Assembly (NCBI GenBank): GCA_947460165.1
Contig: CANHKH010000209.1
Coordinates: 1 to 6,250, forward strand
Length of the DNA: 6,250 nucleotides
Direction: 5' to 3'
Origin: Comamonadaceae bacterium
GTDB lineage: Bacteria; Pseudomonadota; Gammaproteobacteria; Burkholderiales; Burkholderiaceae_C
Each line of letters opens with the position of its first letter. The first letter of the stretch is position 1. A program made the position numbers and the translations under genes. Below the pieces are notes generated by a model. That model ran no database searches, had not been told where the DNA came from, and worked only from the letters and a program-made list of their open reading frames with translations. Of the stretch, positions 5,559 to 6,250 are shown one piece after another.

Positions 5559-6250
5559 TTAAGGGGCGACGTCGCGGCCAGCGGGCGCGCTGGGGCGCCA
5601 GACCGTGCCAATGGACACAGACTTGAGTTTCTTTTGGCGGCCGTACCAGAGGTTGACCAGGCCGCGCGAGAAGAACACGGCCGAGAACATGCTGGTCAAA
5701 ATGCCTATGCAATGCACCACCGCAAAGCCGCGCACCGGCCCCGAGCCAAAGGCCAGCAAGGCCACACCGGCAATCAAGGTGGTGATGTTCGAATCCAAAA
5801 TGGTGGCCCAGGCGCGCTCGTAACCGACCTGAATGGCCGTTTGCGGCGCCGCGCCGTTGCGCAATTCTTCGCGCACGCGCTCGTTGATCAGCACGTTCGA
5901 GTCAATCGCCATGCCCAGGGCCAGCGCCATGGCGGCCATGCCCGGCAGAGTGAGGGTCGCTTGCAGCATGCTCAGCACGGCCACCAGCAGCAGCAAATTC
6001 ACCGCCAGCGCCAGGCCTGAGAACAGGCCAAAGAGCATGTAGTAAAGGCCCATGAAGATCACGATGACGATGAAGCCCCAGGTCACGCTGTTGAAGCCCT
6101 TGGCAATGTTCTCGGCGCCCAAGCTGGGGCCTATGGTGCGCTCTTCAATGATTTCCATGGGCGCGGCCAAGGAGCCTGCGCGCAGCAAGAGCGCCAGGTC
6201 GTTGGCTTCCACCGTGCTCATGGAGCCTGAAATTTGGAAGCGGTTGCCCA
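5559..6250 (-). CDS. secD: Protein translocase subunit SecD, N-terminal part outside window
   Basis: The C-terminal 229 residues of SecD; the frame stays open to base 6250, so the first helix and most of the periplasmic domain are missing (E. coli SecD has 615 residues). Fragment numbering: GNRFQISGS (1-9) and EANDLALLLRAG (14-25) belong to the end of the periplasmic domain, EERTIGPSLG (35-44) is the conserved entry to the membrane region, and five helices follow in about 55-200. LGMAIDSNVLINERVREEL (111-129) holds D116, the equivalent of the essential transmembrane aspartate of the family (D519 in E. coli). The basic tail YGRQKKLKSVSIG is typical of Burkholderiales SecD. The ATG at 6221 is internal and is not the start, since conserved residues precede it. 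The stop at 5559-5561 is TAA, followed closely by secF. Confidence 0.97.
   Translation of the reverse strand, partial: GNRFQISGSMSTVEANDLALLLRAGSLAAPMEIIEERTIGPSLGAENIAKGFNSVTWGFIVIVIFMGLYYMLFGLFSGLALAVNLLLLVAVLSMLQATLTLPGMAAMALALGMAIDSNVLINERVREELRNGAAPQTAIQVGYERAWATILDSNITTLIAGVALLAFGSGPVRGFAVVHCIGILTSMFSAVFFSRGLVNLWYGRQKKLKSVSIGTVWRPSAPAGRDVAP

Noticed and set aside
4799..5626. + strand open frame (275 codons) opposite secF
   Set aside because: A His/Val/Ala-rich shadow of the well-conserved SecF coding sequence, with no plausible ribosome site.

Overview
The window looks like a chromosomal segment from a high-GC betaproteobacterium, most likely Burkholderiales and perhaps Comamonadaceae. 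This rests on protein style (DprA, Smg, SecD and SecF all read like Burkholderiales versions), strong GC bias at third codon positions, and the dprA-smg pairing. The genus cannot be fixed from the sequence alone. No rRNA, tRNA, CRISPR array, insertion sequence or integrase is visible.

Layout: on the + strand the window opens inside dprA (natural-transformation DNA loader, 5' end missing), followed after 41 bases by smg (DUF494). On the - strand, converging on smg across a 58-base gap, lies a three-gene periplasmic oxidation module. Read in its own direction it is a PQQ-dependent alcohol dehydrogenase (4399 to 2720), a small c-type cytochrome (2741 to 2388) and a solute-binding-like protein (2385 to 1465). 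The three genes overlap or nearly touch and all encode export signals. About 190 bases upstream of the dehydrogenase hold short dyad elements and then the rho-independent terminator of the next operon. Beyond it, also on the - strand, are secF and the 3' part of secD, which runs off the right edge.

How the genes work together: the dehydrogenase should oxidise an alcohol in the periplasm and pass electrons from PQQ to the small cytochrome c. The binding-like protein belongs to the type that accompanies quinoprotein dehydrogenases (MxaJ/XoxJ-like) and probably helps assembly or activation, since no permease or ATPase gene is nearby. The order dehydrogenase, cytochrome, J-like protein matches the xoxF-xoxG-xoxJ arrangement. 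The dehydrogenase carries the Asp-x-Asp pair (D304/D306) that marks lanthanide-dependent enzymes, although its surrounding motif is not the canonical XoxF one. SecD and SecF are the proton-driven accessory membrane proteins of Sec export.

The most interesting part is the dehydrogenase module: a possible lanthanide-using alcohol oxidation cassette between housekeeping loci. The rest is ordinary.
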